The notes: generated by a model not told the origin, from the sequence alone. A stretch of DNA of 64,000 bases from Carposina sasakii (GCA_014607495.2 CP053160.1:12958001-13022000); one strand, 5' to 3'; counted from the stretch's first letter, positions 1-10,550 are shown. Program-made: numbers and translations.

Positions 1-240
1 AAGTAGCCTATATGTTAAGTGGGACCTGACACAATATATTCCTGAAAACTGCATCGAAATCAGTTCAGCCGTTTCTGAGATTAGTGTGCACAAACGCACA
101 GACAAACCGACAAACAGACAAAAAATCCAAAAATCATTGTTTTGGGTACTATTGAGTTAATAAAGGTATTCTATAATATTTTTTCTTATATATCTTCCAT
201 GTTCAGACAGCGATCCGTTACATTTTTATTATATGTATAG
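1..240 (-). repeat. Dispersed repeat CGCGGAC family, copy 1 (cut by window edge)
   Basis: Read on the - strand this runs from TCTATACATATAATAAAAAT through GTAACGGATCGCTGTCTGAA and a block of CTGTTTGTC units to ATATAGGCTACTT at the window edge. The same ordered blocks recur at 7918-8140 (+), 9010-10550 (-, interrupted), 42455-42835 (+) and 54872-55187 (+). No coding capacity is seen. It is a non-autonomous dispersed element of unclear class; the sequence does not show terminal inverted repeats. Confidence 0.75.
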
Positions 241-784
241 ATAAATATCATAAACCCGTTGGTAATCAAAGTATAACATCATTTTTTGATAACAATAGAC
301 TGGTAATATAGACTATCTTGAAGTTAGATACCGACTGCCTTCTGATAATTATTTATTTTTGCATATTACGTTCTGATATCAATAAATGAATAACAGAGTA
401 AGGTCAAGTCAACAAAACAATAACAAGAATAATTACTTAGCAAGTGTTTGTATTTATTTTACATATCATACGGTTCTATGAGCTGTCCCACTTAGCATAG
501 TTAGTATCGATAATATCATTAGAATTAATAATGTATAGGTACTTACCTACTTAATTATCTACTTCTTGTTTATTTACCTATTGTTATGCTAATTTAATAA
601 CAAATATATATGATCTATGATTTTATCATGATAAGTACCTATAACAATTTAATAGTAATAGGTATTAAATTTTCCTCGCGAAATCATGATCAGACTTTAC
701 TAATGTCAGAGTTGTTCTAGGTCTTCTGATTGTACCAAGACCAACTGCAAAAACTTTATGGCGAAAACGTGGTTACTGTCTTTT

Positions 785-913
785 AACCCGACTGCGCCAG
801 AAGAAAGGTTATGTTTTTCATTTGAACTTGAGAGGTATCATTACATTCGTCCTAGTTGCGAGACTAGTGTCACTTGGTAGATATGATTTTTATATTTTTT
901 ACGCAGTCGGGTT
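785..913. mobile_element. Short MITE with AACCCGACTGCG inverted ends
   Basis: The 129-bp unit starts AACCCGACTGCG and ends with its exact reverse complement CGCAGTCGGGTT. The interior is unlike the longer copies bounded by the same motif at 11333, 23957 and 33087, so this may be an internally deleted or different member. No target duplication is clear. Confidence 0.6.
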
Positions 914-954
914 TTTTCTTTAATATGAAAAGTGCAACAGAAGGGGTGGATAGG

Positions 955-1027
955 TTAAGGAAACCCTTAATCGCCTCGTACGATACCAACGGGGTGGTAC
1001 GAATTCTGCTCTGCCAGCACCACGCGG
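955..1027 (+). mobile_element. Fragment of retrotransposon 5' region in the presumed nanos intron
   Basis: The blocks CTTAATCGCCTCGTACGATA and CTCTGCCAGCACCACGCGG match the sequence just upstream of the RTE element's coding region at about 30210-30290. It is a short fragment 50 bp before the zinc-finger exon, consistent with an intronic insertion. Confidence 0.6.
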
Positions 1028-1073
1028 TAATAATAACCCTGACGACACCCTGAAAAATCTAATCTAATTTCAG

Positions 1074-1271
1074 GGATGTGCTTTTTGTAAGAAGAATGGT
1101 GAATCACTGGACTGGTATAACTCTCACAGTCTAAAGGACAGGCGCGGCCGCGTGCGGTGCCCTGTACTGCGAGCCCTCAAGTGTCCCCTATGTGGGGCTA
1201 AAGGGGATAGGGCACACACGGTTAAATACTGCCCGGAAAATATAGATTTAGGCAAGTTAAAAACAACCTAG
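1074..1271 (+). CDS. nanos: nanos-type protein, last exon with complete CCHC zinc fingers (5' partial)
   Basis: Nanos proteins bind RNA with Pumilio and repress translation in germ cells and early embryos. Reading from 1074 in phase 0 gives 65 residues and a TAG stop at 1269-1271. The first finger is Cys-x2-Cys-x12-His-x10-Cys (CAFCKKNG, then SHSLKD, then RVRCPVLR) and the second is Cys-x2-Cys-x7-His-x4-Cys (CPLCGAKGD, then AHTVKYC). This is the spacing known for the nanos family, with all eight zinc ligands present. The exon follows a splice acceptor CTAATTTCAG ending at 1073 and contains no ATG, so the N-terminal part must come from upstream exons, which I cannot find in 1-945. The tail after the finger is short (PENIDLGKLKTT). 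Lepidoptera have several nanos paralogues and I cannot tell which this is. No stop or frameshift is seen in the exon; an intronless pseudogene is unlikely because of the acceptor. Confidence 0.9.
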   Translation, partial: GCAFCKKNGESLDWYNSHSLKDRRGRVRCPVLRALKCPLCGAKGDRAHTVKYCPENIDLGKLKTT

Positions 1272-1421
1272 TTTTAATATTATTTATTACCGTATTTATA
1301 GAGAAGTAAGTAATATGTTCTTAATTATGTCATTATTTGACACTACAATTTATTCTATTTTCTATAGTTGTTGACTTTTGACACTTCTAACCTGAGCTTC
1401 TAACCTCACTTCTAACTTAAT

Positions 1422-3269
1422 AATGAGGGATTTTCTGACAACTATAAAAAGTAAAAAAAATTGTACAAATCACCTGGATAGATGGCGTGAGCGCATCACC
1501 TTTTTTTTATGTGGGGGAACCCCTTTAAGGATACCAGCTGCGCGCTCCGAAAAGGGCGCTGGGGCTGCAAGCGGGTTATGTGGGACTCACCTCCGGCCGA
1601 AAAGATGTAAAATGGCCGAGGAATACCCACTAAACCACCACGGTGTCCTCTTCGCCGCCTTGCACGAGGTCGTGGGACTACCGAAGCATTCTACCTCAGA
1701 CCCCGTGCTGCGGCCTGACCGCCCCACCTGGGCGGACCCTCCTCGGGGCACTCTGCGAGCGCCCCAGGGCGCCACTGGCGCCCTATCATTTCGCGGCGCG
1801 CGGGACGACAAACACGCGCCGTTCGACTTGAGGACTCGTGCAATGGGTGACAGCCTGCCCCGCAACTGCCACCCGAGCCGTCACCGTGGGCACTCCGGTG
1901 CGCAGCCCGGAGAGCCCACCACCGTCTCCCTTATCCCAAGGGAGACCACTCGCTGGCCTGCGCCGCAGAGCATGTTGCAATGACACACAGAGCATGATAC
2001 GGCGCGGGACCCCACCTCCCGGGGATATGCAACCCCGGTAGTCCCATGCCGCAGAGCATGTTGCCAGAACACGGGACCCACTCCCCCTCCCCCTCCTGGG
2101 GAGCTCGACTTCCTGAGACGTACTAGTGGGGTTCGACCAGCACCCCACGTTCCAGCCTCTCACCTCATGTGGACCTACTGACCACCCAGGCCTCTCCGCA
2201 TCGACTGGACCTGCGCGTTCAGTCGGAACAGAGAGGCCTGCCACCTCATGGTCCCATCGTGGCATACCGCAGAGCTTACTGGAGAGGTTGCAGAGCATGC
2301 AGGGTGCAGAGCGGTGACCCGGCAGGGATGCAGAGCTGGTGGCAACACGAAGTGCGATGTAGCTCTGCATTCCCGAGCCGCCCAAGGGTGCAGAGCGGTC
2401 CATGATGCAGAGCCTCGATCCAGTAGATGCCGAGCCACGACAGGAACCACGAACTCCCCTCTTTGGGGAGTCTCCGTTTCGCATAGGCCGTCCAAAGCCT
2501 CTCTGTACGCAGAGGCACCGGACAGCCCCCTCCTCTGGGTGAAATTGGTCCGCAGGGGCCCTAAGGCCCCAGCCCACCGGCCGAAGCCGGTGGCCCCCTA
2601 TGACCCCCCGCACTGATGTGCACGGGGGGTGGGTGAGCGCATCACCTACTCTAATCCCCCCCATCTCACCTCTCAACCAAAGACATCAATAGTTCCTAAG
2701 CACTATAGATAGCAGACTAGTGTGCAGTACACGTCCGACTAAAAATCGGTCCGCTAGGAAAGACAAAGTTATAGCAGATACCTAAGCATTGCTTACATCT
2801 CTGCTAAATTAAAGGTATCTTTACTAGACTACACGAGGGTTGATAATTATAAGTATCTGTAGCATTTAATAATATGGGATGGGATGAAAGGCATATACAT
2901 GAGTACGGAGAAGGACATAGACTACATTCTGTAGTTCACGCATATGAAGTCACGGGCAACAGTAGTCATTCATAAATTTAGGTTTGTAAAAAAAATAATT
3001 AAATAGGTATCATCTCGTATTAAGATTATAATCTGATACTATTAACCCCATGTAGCAAAATCCAAATACATAATGCTAAAACTTTAAATCTATGGAGAGC
3101 CAGGCATTGCTATGTCTTTAACCTACTCGTATGCTACACTGTCTTTAGAAAACCGACCGGATGATGTCCTTCAAGCTGGTAGAGGTGAGGTGGGGGTATT
3201 AGGGTAGGTGATGCGCTCACGCCATCTATTTTTGACTGTTATTTTAACTTGTGTGAAAATCCCTCATTG
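1422..3269. mobile_element. 1.85-kb composite inverted-repeat element with GC-rich core
   Basis: The ends are inverted copies: AATGAGGGATTTT at 1422-1434 against AAAATCCCTCATT at 3257-3269, and a 24-bp perfect inverted match at 1478-1501 (ATAGATGGCGTGAGCGCATC and four more bases) against 3206-3229. A third copy of the GTGAGCGCATCACCTA motif lies inside at 2633-2648, followed by a stretch inverted relative to 3165-3205, so 2633-3229 may be a smaller element in its own right. The core at about 1500-2630 is far more GC-rich than the surroundings and has long open frames on both strands with no family I recognise. No target duplication is convincing. It is probably a non-autonomous DNA transposon or capture event. 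Confidence 0.7.
1965..2413. repeat. Interspersed GCAGAGC motif cluster
   Basis: GCAGAGC occurs at 1965, 2051, 2269, 2290, 2306, 2330, 2390 and 2407, with ACAGAGC at 1987 and the reverse complement GCTCTGC at 2362. Several copies extend to GCAGAGCATGTTGC or GGTGCAGAGCGGT. Spacing is irregular, so this is not a simple tandem array. Confidence 0.75.
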
Positions 3270-3639
3270 AATGAAAATATTACTGAAGTTATTACTTTTG
3301 GTTGAGTTAATATAATATTTATTGGGTGTGAAACTTTTATTGACCCTTGAGAACATTCGAAGTGAAGTTGAAGAATTTCTAAGAAATAAATATTTAATAG
3401 ATTACTTTCCCCTTTTTGAGGTAAGAACTTTAGAAGTGACTTTAATTAAATTACGACTCTTCATTGTTCCTCCTACCTAGTAATGATTTTGTAAGAGACT
3501 TTGTAAATGAAGTTAATTTCAATTAATGTAATGGTAATGTATTACTATGTACTTAGTACATTAGGAATCATGATTCAAGAAAGCATACCTAAGTTTCTCC
3601 TGTAAAATTATAGCATAGCTGCTGCTAGCTGTTTCCCGC

Positions 3640-3800
3640 GGCTCCGCTCGCGTGGATGTCGCTTATTGCGTAGGATATAAAAAATACTTTACGACCTATT
3701 CTCTGACCTACCGAATATACCTAGGGAGGTACTTATAAAATTTCATACAAATCGGTCAAGCCGTTTCGGAGGAGTTTGGTAACACAGCTACACGAGAATT
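3640..3800 (+). repeat. Dispersed repeat with TTTCGGAGGAGTTTGGTA, copy 1
   Basis: The order CGCTTATTGCGTAGGA, ACGACCTATTCTCTGACCTA, AAATTTCATACAAATCGGTC and TTTCGGAGGAGTTTGGTA is repeated with changes at about 51900-52055 inside CHMP2B intron 5. It is non-coding and the class is unknown. Confidence 0.65.
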
Positions 3801-3894
3801 TATTTAAGTACTTACTTATTATAAGTATAGGGTAATTATGGAGAAATTTGCTAATGGTGTACAATATTCATTGATTAATATATTCGATCATAAT

Positions 3895-4855
3895 TAGAGG
3901 TGGTTAATATAGCAAATAGCGTCTTATATAGCACGTAATTTTTCAATAGCAAAAATCGCATGCTATGTAGGTACCCACTGTGATTCTATAAATAACGAAC
4001 CACGCGCGGCAAGTGCTGCGTGGCAACTAGCAGCAGTGTTGCCACCTCGGTTTTTGGAAAAGGCTGCCGGACAAGCTAAAAAGGGCTAGCTTTAGCAAAA
4101 GTGATACTAGAAAGGGCTAAACATAAATACAAAAGCAGAAGTTTATATTTATTTGTATATGAAACGAATTTAGTACTTAAAGTATTATTATTTATTAATA
4201 ATTTAGTACCTAGGTAATTTAAGTAGAACCTATTATTAAAGATTTTTTCCAAGAGTTGTTTTTTATACGAATGAGTTGAGTACCTAGGTACCTATTTTAA
4301 ATATCTGTTATACCTAGAAAGAAACTTGGGAATTTCTCAGTAAAGAAGCAGAAATATTAGGTAGGGTTACCAATGTTGCTATAAAAAACTAAAAATATAA
4401 CGAATGAGTGATCATAAAGTGTGACTGACAAAAATTGTTTCATAACTTGTTTCATTCATAACGTGATGCGAAGTTTTCGTATCGCTAGAAAAGGGCTAGA
4501 TTGCTCTTTTCGGGCTAAAAAAAAACGAGTTCAAACAAAGTAAAAAGTGCTAGATCTAGCCCGAAAAGGGCTAAGGTGGCAACTAGCAGGGATAGATAAA
4601 TAACGTAGCAATTGGTCGTTGTAACGCTGCAGCGAGAGTGGGGCATGCGTGTGGGCGGAGCTATGGCGTTAGATTGCTATTTATTAGTCTCGCGCTGCGG
4701 CTAGGGTGCTGCTAGATTTAACGCGACTGCCACCGCTCCAGCCCCCTACGCGCATGCTAAATTGCTCGTTATAACATAGCATAAAACATAGCACGCTAGA
4801 AAATTCTAGTTTATAATCCCTAGCGTGTTTTTTTTTGCCGTCTTGAACACCACTG
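3895..4855. mobile_element. hAT-like non-autonomous element with 8-bp target duplication
   Basis: The element starts TAGAGGTGGTTAA and ends in the inverse of CAGTGGTGTTCAA. It is flanked on both sides by ATCATAAT (3887-3894 and 4856-4863), an 8-bp duplication as expected for the hAT superfamily. The interior carries short inverted ATAGCACG/ATGCTATG blocks and no transposase frame. A second insertion lies inside it at 4034-4575. Confidence 0.75.
4034..4575. mobile_element. Nested insertion inside the hAT-like element, 14-bp flanking repeat
   Basis: GTGGCAACTAGCAG stands at 4020-4033 and again at 4576-4589, and the sequence between begins CAGTGTTGCCACCT and ends AGGGCTAAG. Part of the 14-bp repeat may be terminal inverted repeat (TGCCACCT against AGGTGGCA), which would leave ACTAGCAG as an 8-bp hAT duplication. 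The interior repeats AAGGGCTA several times. No coding capacity is seen. Confidence 0.65.
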
Positions 4856-5083
4856 ATCATAATTAAAGTTATTAACCCATTGAGCTACCTTTTAAATACA
4901 TTATTTATTGGACAATTAACATGGTGTCATAATTGTCTAAATAACTTTTTGTCCTTTTTTAACATTTGAACACTTACTTCAGCGTTTATAATAAACATTT
5001 ACTAAATAAGTAAGTTACACTCGTAATCACTGAAATAATCCTCTAAACTAACAAAAGCCGATTACAATGCGACGTTTTTATCA

Positions 5084-5185
5084 TCATCATCATCATTTAC
5101 AGCCCTGAGAAGTCCACTGTTGGATATAGGCCTCCCCCAACAACCTCCACTCCGACCGGTCGGAAGCAGCCTGCATCCATTTTGT
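5084..5185 (-). mobile_element. RTE-clade retrotransposon 3' end fragment
   Basis: On the - strand this ends in GGAGGCCTATATCCAACAG, then TGGACTTCTCAGGGCTGTAA and a (ATG)n tail. The same 3' terminus ends the RTE copies at 27181 and 41882. It is a short 5'-truncated copy. Confidence 0.75.
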
Positions 5186-5294
5186 TTTCATCTAAGACTT
5201 TATACCTACAAATTTTACAGACGTGAAATGGACGTGAATCAAAAATATAGACTCCAATTTTCAATCATGGACTGATTTTATATTGCTGATTATA

Positions 5295-5526
5295 CAGGGT
5301 GTAACAAAAGGGGTATGTTAAGCGAAAAGCTATTTCCAAAATTTCAGACTCAAATTCACATTTTTATTTTTCCAGATAGTATGAAGATTCCGAAACAACT
5401 CAGAAATGTCCATACAATCTTGAAAAATAAAAATGTGATTTCGAGTCTCAAATTTTGGAAATAGGATCTATATAGTGGGCTATTTACATAGCTTTTCGCT
5501 TAACATACCCTTTCTGTTACACCCTG
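5295..5526. mobile_element. Mariner-like MITE, copy 1 (TA target)
   Basis: CAGGGTGTAACAAAAGGGGT begins the unit and its inverse ends it, with TA on both sides. The two arms are inverted over most of the 232 bp, so the unit is a near-complete fold-back. TA duplication and CAGGGTGT ends are typical of Tc1/mariner non-autonomous elements. Related copies are at 18483-18747, 36195-36329 and, more degraded, 53689-53955. Confidence 0.8.
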
Positions 5527-5529
5527 TAT

Positions 5530-6480
5530 AAAATAAAACAGTGCCCTTCCACTGAATCCTTGATCTTCGGCTGAATTTAAATGTAGTTGCTATCTCTTTC
5601 TTTTTTTCTTGAAACAAGTAAGAGGGCGTTAAAAATGTGTACTAACTAATCCACAGCTAAATCGAAATCTGGGAATAATATTAGTACATGTAAGACTTAA
5701 TCCTTGTATACATCAGGGACAAAATTTCCCACAATATGACGCACAACACGCAATTTATTTAGTCCTGCAATATTTTAAGTGACGCGGGACAAGAGAACTC
5801 TTACAACATCAAAATAGCACATCTTGTCGTCTAGTAGGTATATCCGAGGCTTTAGAATACTACCTCAAACCTCCCACGATAATCGTTAGGTTTTGATTAT
5901 GAAACCACGTAATTTTTTTTTTGCAGAACTGTGGAGCAGCCTATCTCTACCATGAGCTGAGAGCTGATTACAACCCCTGGAAGCAGATATGTATGCAATA
6001 AGGTCTTACTGTTATACGTATTATATTTTACTGTTTCATAAAAAGGTTATTTTATTTTCCACCTATTAACTTTCCAGAGCAAAATTCTGTGTTTATGGCT
6101 AGCCATATTCTTAAGTCTGTCATCAATTGGTACAATCAATTCAGTTATTTTCTATTCTATCTGCCTCTTTGACCTCGATTTATTTATAGGTATGTAATTA
6201 CCTACTTCCTGGAGATTGTTTTTAATACGTGGAATGTCGTCCACGAAATTGACTTGCTTTCTCAGTTTACCGAGGGAAATTTATATCGCACATTTTGGTA
6301 CATTTATGATTTTGTAATGATTACCGGATCTCGGTTAAGTGTTGATATTTGGCCTTTTTAAAATTCCTCCACATTTTATGAACGTAAAACGTGGAGGAAC
6401 AAAATGTTAGAAAATTATCATAAATCATAATAGGTACTCACATCAAAGATACGTTCATCAACTATTAAATAACACTATTG
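5530..6480. other. No gene found
   Basis: AT-rich DNA with stop codons in all frames; I recognise no exon, RNA gene or repeat here. Confidence 0.5.
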
Positions 6481-6483
6481 CAG

Positions 6484-6625
6484 TCTACTGCTGGATTTCC
6501 ACTGATATAGGGGGTATTGCCTATATTCACCACGTTGGGTAGGTGGTTTGATGATCGCAGTGCAGTGTGTTTTTACGGACTGTATTTTCAACGCAGCGCG
6601 CTGGTGCCCACCTCCCATTATTCTT
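6484..6625 (+). mobile_element. Retrotransposon terminal fragments (RTE-like 3' and 5' pieces)
   Basis: TTGCAGTCTACTGCTGG resembles the RTE 3' end in inverted orientation, and CACCACGTTGGGTAGGTGGT resembles the RTE 5' leader at 30130-30160 (CACCACGCTGGGTAGGCGGG). Both are diverged. The small open frame across this region has no recognisable family. Confidence 0.5.
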
Positions 6626-6789
6626 CAGTTATGAGAAGCACATCACTAGGTATGCTAACTGTAACCTATCTGCTAAAGTCTGAAGTAAATTATGTTTGCG
6701 AAAAAATGATCGATGTTATCACATTTACTTGGCAAGGGCCACCTCGTCATATAGGTAACAAAAGACCAAAATATACATGTGAAAATTGA

Positions 6790-7900
6790 AGTTTCTCGTC
6801 TGTGATGTATGAATTGACTGATTATTACTATCCATAACAAAGTTATTGATTGACACCGCAATGTAAATCAGAGTCGACTGTGGATAACATGAAACACATT
6901 AATTATGAAATTGTATTAACTGTGTGGCAGTGGACAATAAATAAAATATAATCTCAAATATTAATGAAGGAACCAGGGCAGCAAGATAATATGACGATTC
7001 ATGGATATTCCAAAAGAAAACGGTAGGTAGGAAATCCTATAGCCTACAGATTATAATAACTGTTTAACCGTTTTCTTGGGTACTCCGGTAAAGTTTCGTC
7101 ATATCACTATTTCCCTGTCTATTCTCCTCATATCCCCGTCGACAATAAATTCAATCTCACCTGATGGATTGCAAACGAACAAGTCTGAAGGGGCGACGTC
7201 CTATACAATGTATGCTTGTTTAGACAAAATATTATAATATCCTGAATTGCTATTAATACATTCGGCGGTACGTTATATTATACGTACGTTACACGTGCCT
7301 TCGCGTTTTCACTGTGCTGGTCTATCTTTAGGTATTTACCTTACTACGATATTTTAAAAATCTGCTCTATAATTTGAAATGTATTAATTTTAATGTAGAT
7401 CGGTACTTATAATAGAGATCGATAGTCACGTTTATGTTTCATTGCCTGCCATCGTCCATATAAATTTTACCCTAAAAGTTCCTGGTTAATATAACGACTA
7501 TCACTATAAAGACAATGATATACATATAGAGCTACTAGACGTCACGGTTTAATTGGCCTTCGTTTATCATTTGAAATACATATTTTACCAAAAAAATCAA
7601 TTTGTGGAGTAAATAAATACGAAGGGCTCTGTCACATTCACAGATTTATTCATATACTTATATACTAACCTAATGTGTCAAACCTTACTTAAAATAGACA
7701 GTCTGTAAATATCTATCGTGGTCTAGACAGGTTAAAAATTTTCTGTGCTGTCATTCATAAGGGTCGAGATATTCCTGGGAACCTTTATATCTAAGGTGTT
7801 TAGGTACAGCCCTTCCAAATCACTTACAGTTACATGTAAATGATAGGTGAAAAGCAGCCTAAGTTGTACCTATTATAGAAATAAGAATGGTATTAATAAA
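6790..7900. other. No gene found
   Basis: AT-rich intergenic DNA. No splice-flanked coding stretch or recognisable RNA was seen. Confidence 0.45.
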
Positions 7901-7917
7901 AATAATTCCATTGTTAT

Positions 7918-8140
7918 CTATACATATAATAAAATTGTAACGGAACGATGTTTGTGCACGCTAATCTCATAAACGACTGGACTGATTTCGATGCAGTTTT
8001 CAGGAATATATTGTGACAGGTCCCACTTAACATATAGGCTACTTTTTATCCCGGGAAAATGTGTTTATCACGGATAATATCGGACAGACATTTTGTTTTT
8101 TCTGTAGTCCACGCGGACGAAGTGGCGGGCATCCACTATC
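7918..8140 (+). repeat. Dispersed repeat CGCGGAC family, copy 2
   Basis: Shares TACATATAATAAAATTGTAA, TGATTTCGATGCAGTTTTCA, CCCACTTAACATATAGGCTA and the end block CCACGCGGACGAAGTGGCGG with the other copies. Compared with copy 54872-55187 it lacks the ATGGAAGATATAT and CTGTTTGTC internal blocks, so it is internally deleted. Confidence 0.75.
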
Positions 8141-8340
8141 TAAACTAAAATTAACTATAAGTATACTATCCGTTAATAACCTTGCAACGAGCTGTTAAAC
8201 CTCTGCACACAGTAGAATAGAAACATAGTATGGTGTATTGTATTTTGGCAATGTTGCATAAGATTTTTCAGGGATCCTTTATTCGATATGGATTATATAA
8301 AATTTTCATTCAAGTTTGGATATTTTTTTATTTAAAATTT

Positions 8341-8860
8341 TAATTATCATATGCCATAAAATCATTTGCCATAGAATTTTATTTTAGAAAAAAAGCATAA
8401 AATCGGTTTAAACTGATCTATGAATAGGTTTAGCTTTGGTTTAGGTAGGTTAGGTTAGGTTAGAGTATGACAAACAACGCACATGCCGAGCGAGCGAAGC
8501 GAGCGTTGCCGCGGCAGCAGCCGGCGAAATGCCAGAATGCTAATGGCTTTTCAGGATAAAGGCTCGATTATAGTGATTAGTAGGTAGGTATTAGAAATAA
8601 AAACAATTTTAAGTAAGCCATTATTATCATATGCTATCGAAATTATAGAAAAAGGTATAAAATCGGTTTAAACTAATCGATGAATAGGTTTAGCTTTAGT
8701 TTGGATAGGTTAGGTTAGAGTATGACAAACAATGCACAAGCTGAGCGAGCGAAGCGAGCGTGCCGCGGTAGCGGTCGGCGAAGTGCCAGAATGCTAATGG
8801 CTTTTTAGGATAAAGGCTCGATTATAGTGATAAGTAAGTAAGTATTAGAAATAAAAACGA
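8341..8860. repeat. Two-copy tandem duplication, period about 260 bp
   Basis: The order AATCGGTTTAAACTGATC, TGAATAGGTTTAGCTTTGG, GAGTATGACAAACAA, GAGCGAGCGAAGCGAGCG, CCAGAATGCTAATGGCTTTT and GATAAAGGCTCGATTATAGT occurs from 8401 and again from 8661 with scattered differences. No coding capacity is evident. Confidence 0.8.
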
Positions 8861-9009
8861 ATCAATTTTCGGGCAAACAAAGATTATGGCAAATAACAAA
8901 TTCGGGCAAATAAAATTCGGGCAAGTAAATTTTACTTAAAAGGAATAAATAATAGGTGAATGACATACGGAGAAATAGAAATTAACTAAAACTCTTCGTA
9001 TGAATCATC

Positions 9010-10550
9010 TTTTATCGAATGTGAACTGAATAACCGCGTGGACTGCAGAAAAAATTGAATGTCGATATTATCCGGGATAAAAACATTTTCCCGGAATAAA
9101 AAGTAGCCCACTGGCGGCTCCTGAATTTTCAGATGGGGGTTCACTTTTTTTTAATATGAGCGCATGCATACAAATTTACAGTTTGGAAACGCCGCGAATT
9201 AGAGGTGTGTAACTCCGGAGTGATTTAAAAAAAAAGATTTACATCCATGCGAAAGATTGAATCACTCACTAAATCCCATGATTCCCAAATACATCTTTAA
9301 ATCTTTAAATGTATAAATCCTAACTGAGCCTTGATGCTATTGCATTAAGGTTCAGTTGGGATTGATTGAAACATGAAAAGATGTAGATCGAGACGGCTAT
9401 TGTGGCGTGGCTAAAAACGAATAGAGATAGAAGATGATTGAAACATTAGCGCATGTGTAGGTACAAACGATGACAGTTGAGTTGATATTAGACTTAGCAC
9501 AGGAAATTGTTCTCTCTGCTGCTGTCGATAGAGCATAAAATCAATAATTGAGGAATTTCGCAGATTTTTTACGTAGTTTTAAATTTTTGAGCAAAAATTC
9601 ATGTTTCCTTTCCTTGATTGACGTTATAATTGTGCAAAACTCCTATATATATTGTAATTAGGTACTAAAAGGTGCGTGCAATATCCTTTAAAACGCCGAC
9701 AACTCTTCCAATCACATTGGATTTAAAGAATCATAAACGTTTTGAGTGAAATTGAATCTTTACAACGCTGATGCATTTGTGATTTAAAGATTTAAAAGAG
9801 TGATTTAAATCTTTAGATATAAAGATTTATAAATCCCTAATCCGGTAAAAGATTGATTCTGCGTATCTCTATCGCAATTATTAAAATTCAGTTGACGTAT
9901 TGAAACACATTAAAGACAACCATATCGCGTTCTAACTCGAACTAAGCGACATTTAGTGGCCGCATGCGCGAATTAATGTGAGCGGTGCTCCAGATAAGGC
10001 TAATTTTTCGTACGAAATCTCCTGTTTTACGTGCCGGCCTATGTCGGTATGTCTCTTTCGCACTCGTTGAATACAGTACTAGGAATCGTACCAAATTTCG
10101 TTACATTGGAGCGCGATCGCTAGCGCTCCACTCGATACATAAGATTACAACTTACATGAGACGAACGCGTAGACACTATTATATAAACATAGTAGAATTG
10201 AAAGATAATCATAAATATAGAGAAATATAGATTGCCTATGTAATCTTCATGGGTGGGAGTGCACTGCACTAGCGCTCCTTAGGACGAGCCGCCAGTGAAG
10301 TAGCCTATATGTTAAGTGGGACCTATCACAATATATTCCTGAAAACTGCATCGAAATCGGTTCAGCCGTTTCTCAAATTAGCGTGCACAAACGCACAGAC
10401 AAACAGACAAACCAACAAATAGACAAAAAATTCAAAAATCATTCTTTTGGGTACTATTGCGTTGATAAAGGTCTCCTATAATATTTTTTCTCATATATCT
10501 TCCATGTACAGACAGCGATCCGTTACATTTTTATTATATGTATAGATATC
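9010..10550 (-). repeat. Dispersed repeat CGCGGAC family, copy 3, split by a hAT-like element
   Basis: The two halves, 9010-9108 and 10298-10550, join into one repeat copy once the element at 9109-10297 is taken out: the left half ends ...AAAAAGTAGCC and the right half resumes AAGTAGCCTATATGTTAAG. The left end is truncated or diverged compared with 42455-42835. Confidence 0.8.
9109..10297. mobile_element. hAT-like non-autonomous transposon, 1189 bp, 8-bp target duplication
   Basis: It begins CACTGGCGGCTC and ends GAGCCGCCAGTG, a perfect 12-bp terminal inverted repeat, and is flanked by AAGTAGCC at 9101-9108 and 10298-10305. The 8-bp duplication and the CA(C/G)(T/A)GGCGG ends point to hAT. 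The right terminal 60 bp match, in inverse orientation, the start of the short element at 50405-50696. An 81-codon open frame at 9985-10230 shows no transposase motif, so mobility would depend on another copy. Confidence 0.9.

Noticed and set aside
1423..2676. Long open frames on both strands in the GC-rich core (186 and 296 codons)
   Set aside because: They overlap each other on opposite strands, have biased arginine/proline/glycine-rich content expected from high GC, show no recognisable domain and lie inside an inverted-repeat element.
6517..6789. 90-codon + strand frame
   Set aside because: It starts in a retrotransposon leader fragment and continues into unique AT-rich DNA with no recognisable protein.
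8440..8466. TTAGG-like run resembling the insect telomere repeat
   Set aside because: Only three or four irregular units within a two-copy repeat; far too short to be telomeric.
9985..10230. 81-codon open frame inside the hAT-like element as a transposase
   Set aside because: No hAT dimerisation or catalytic motif is visible and the length is far too short.
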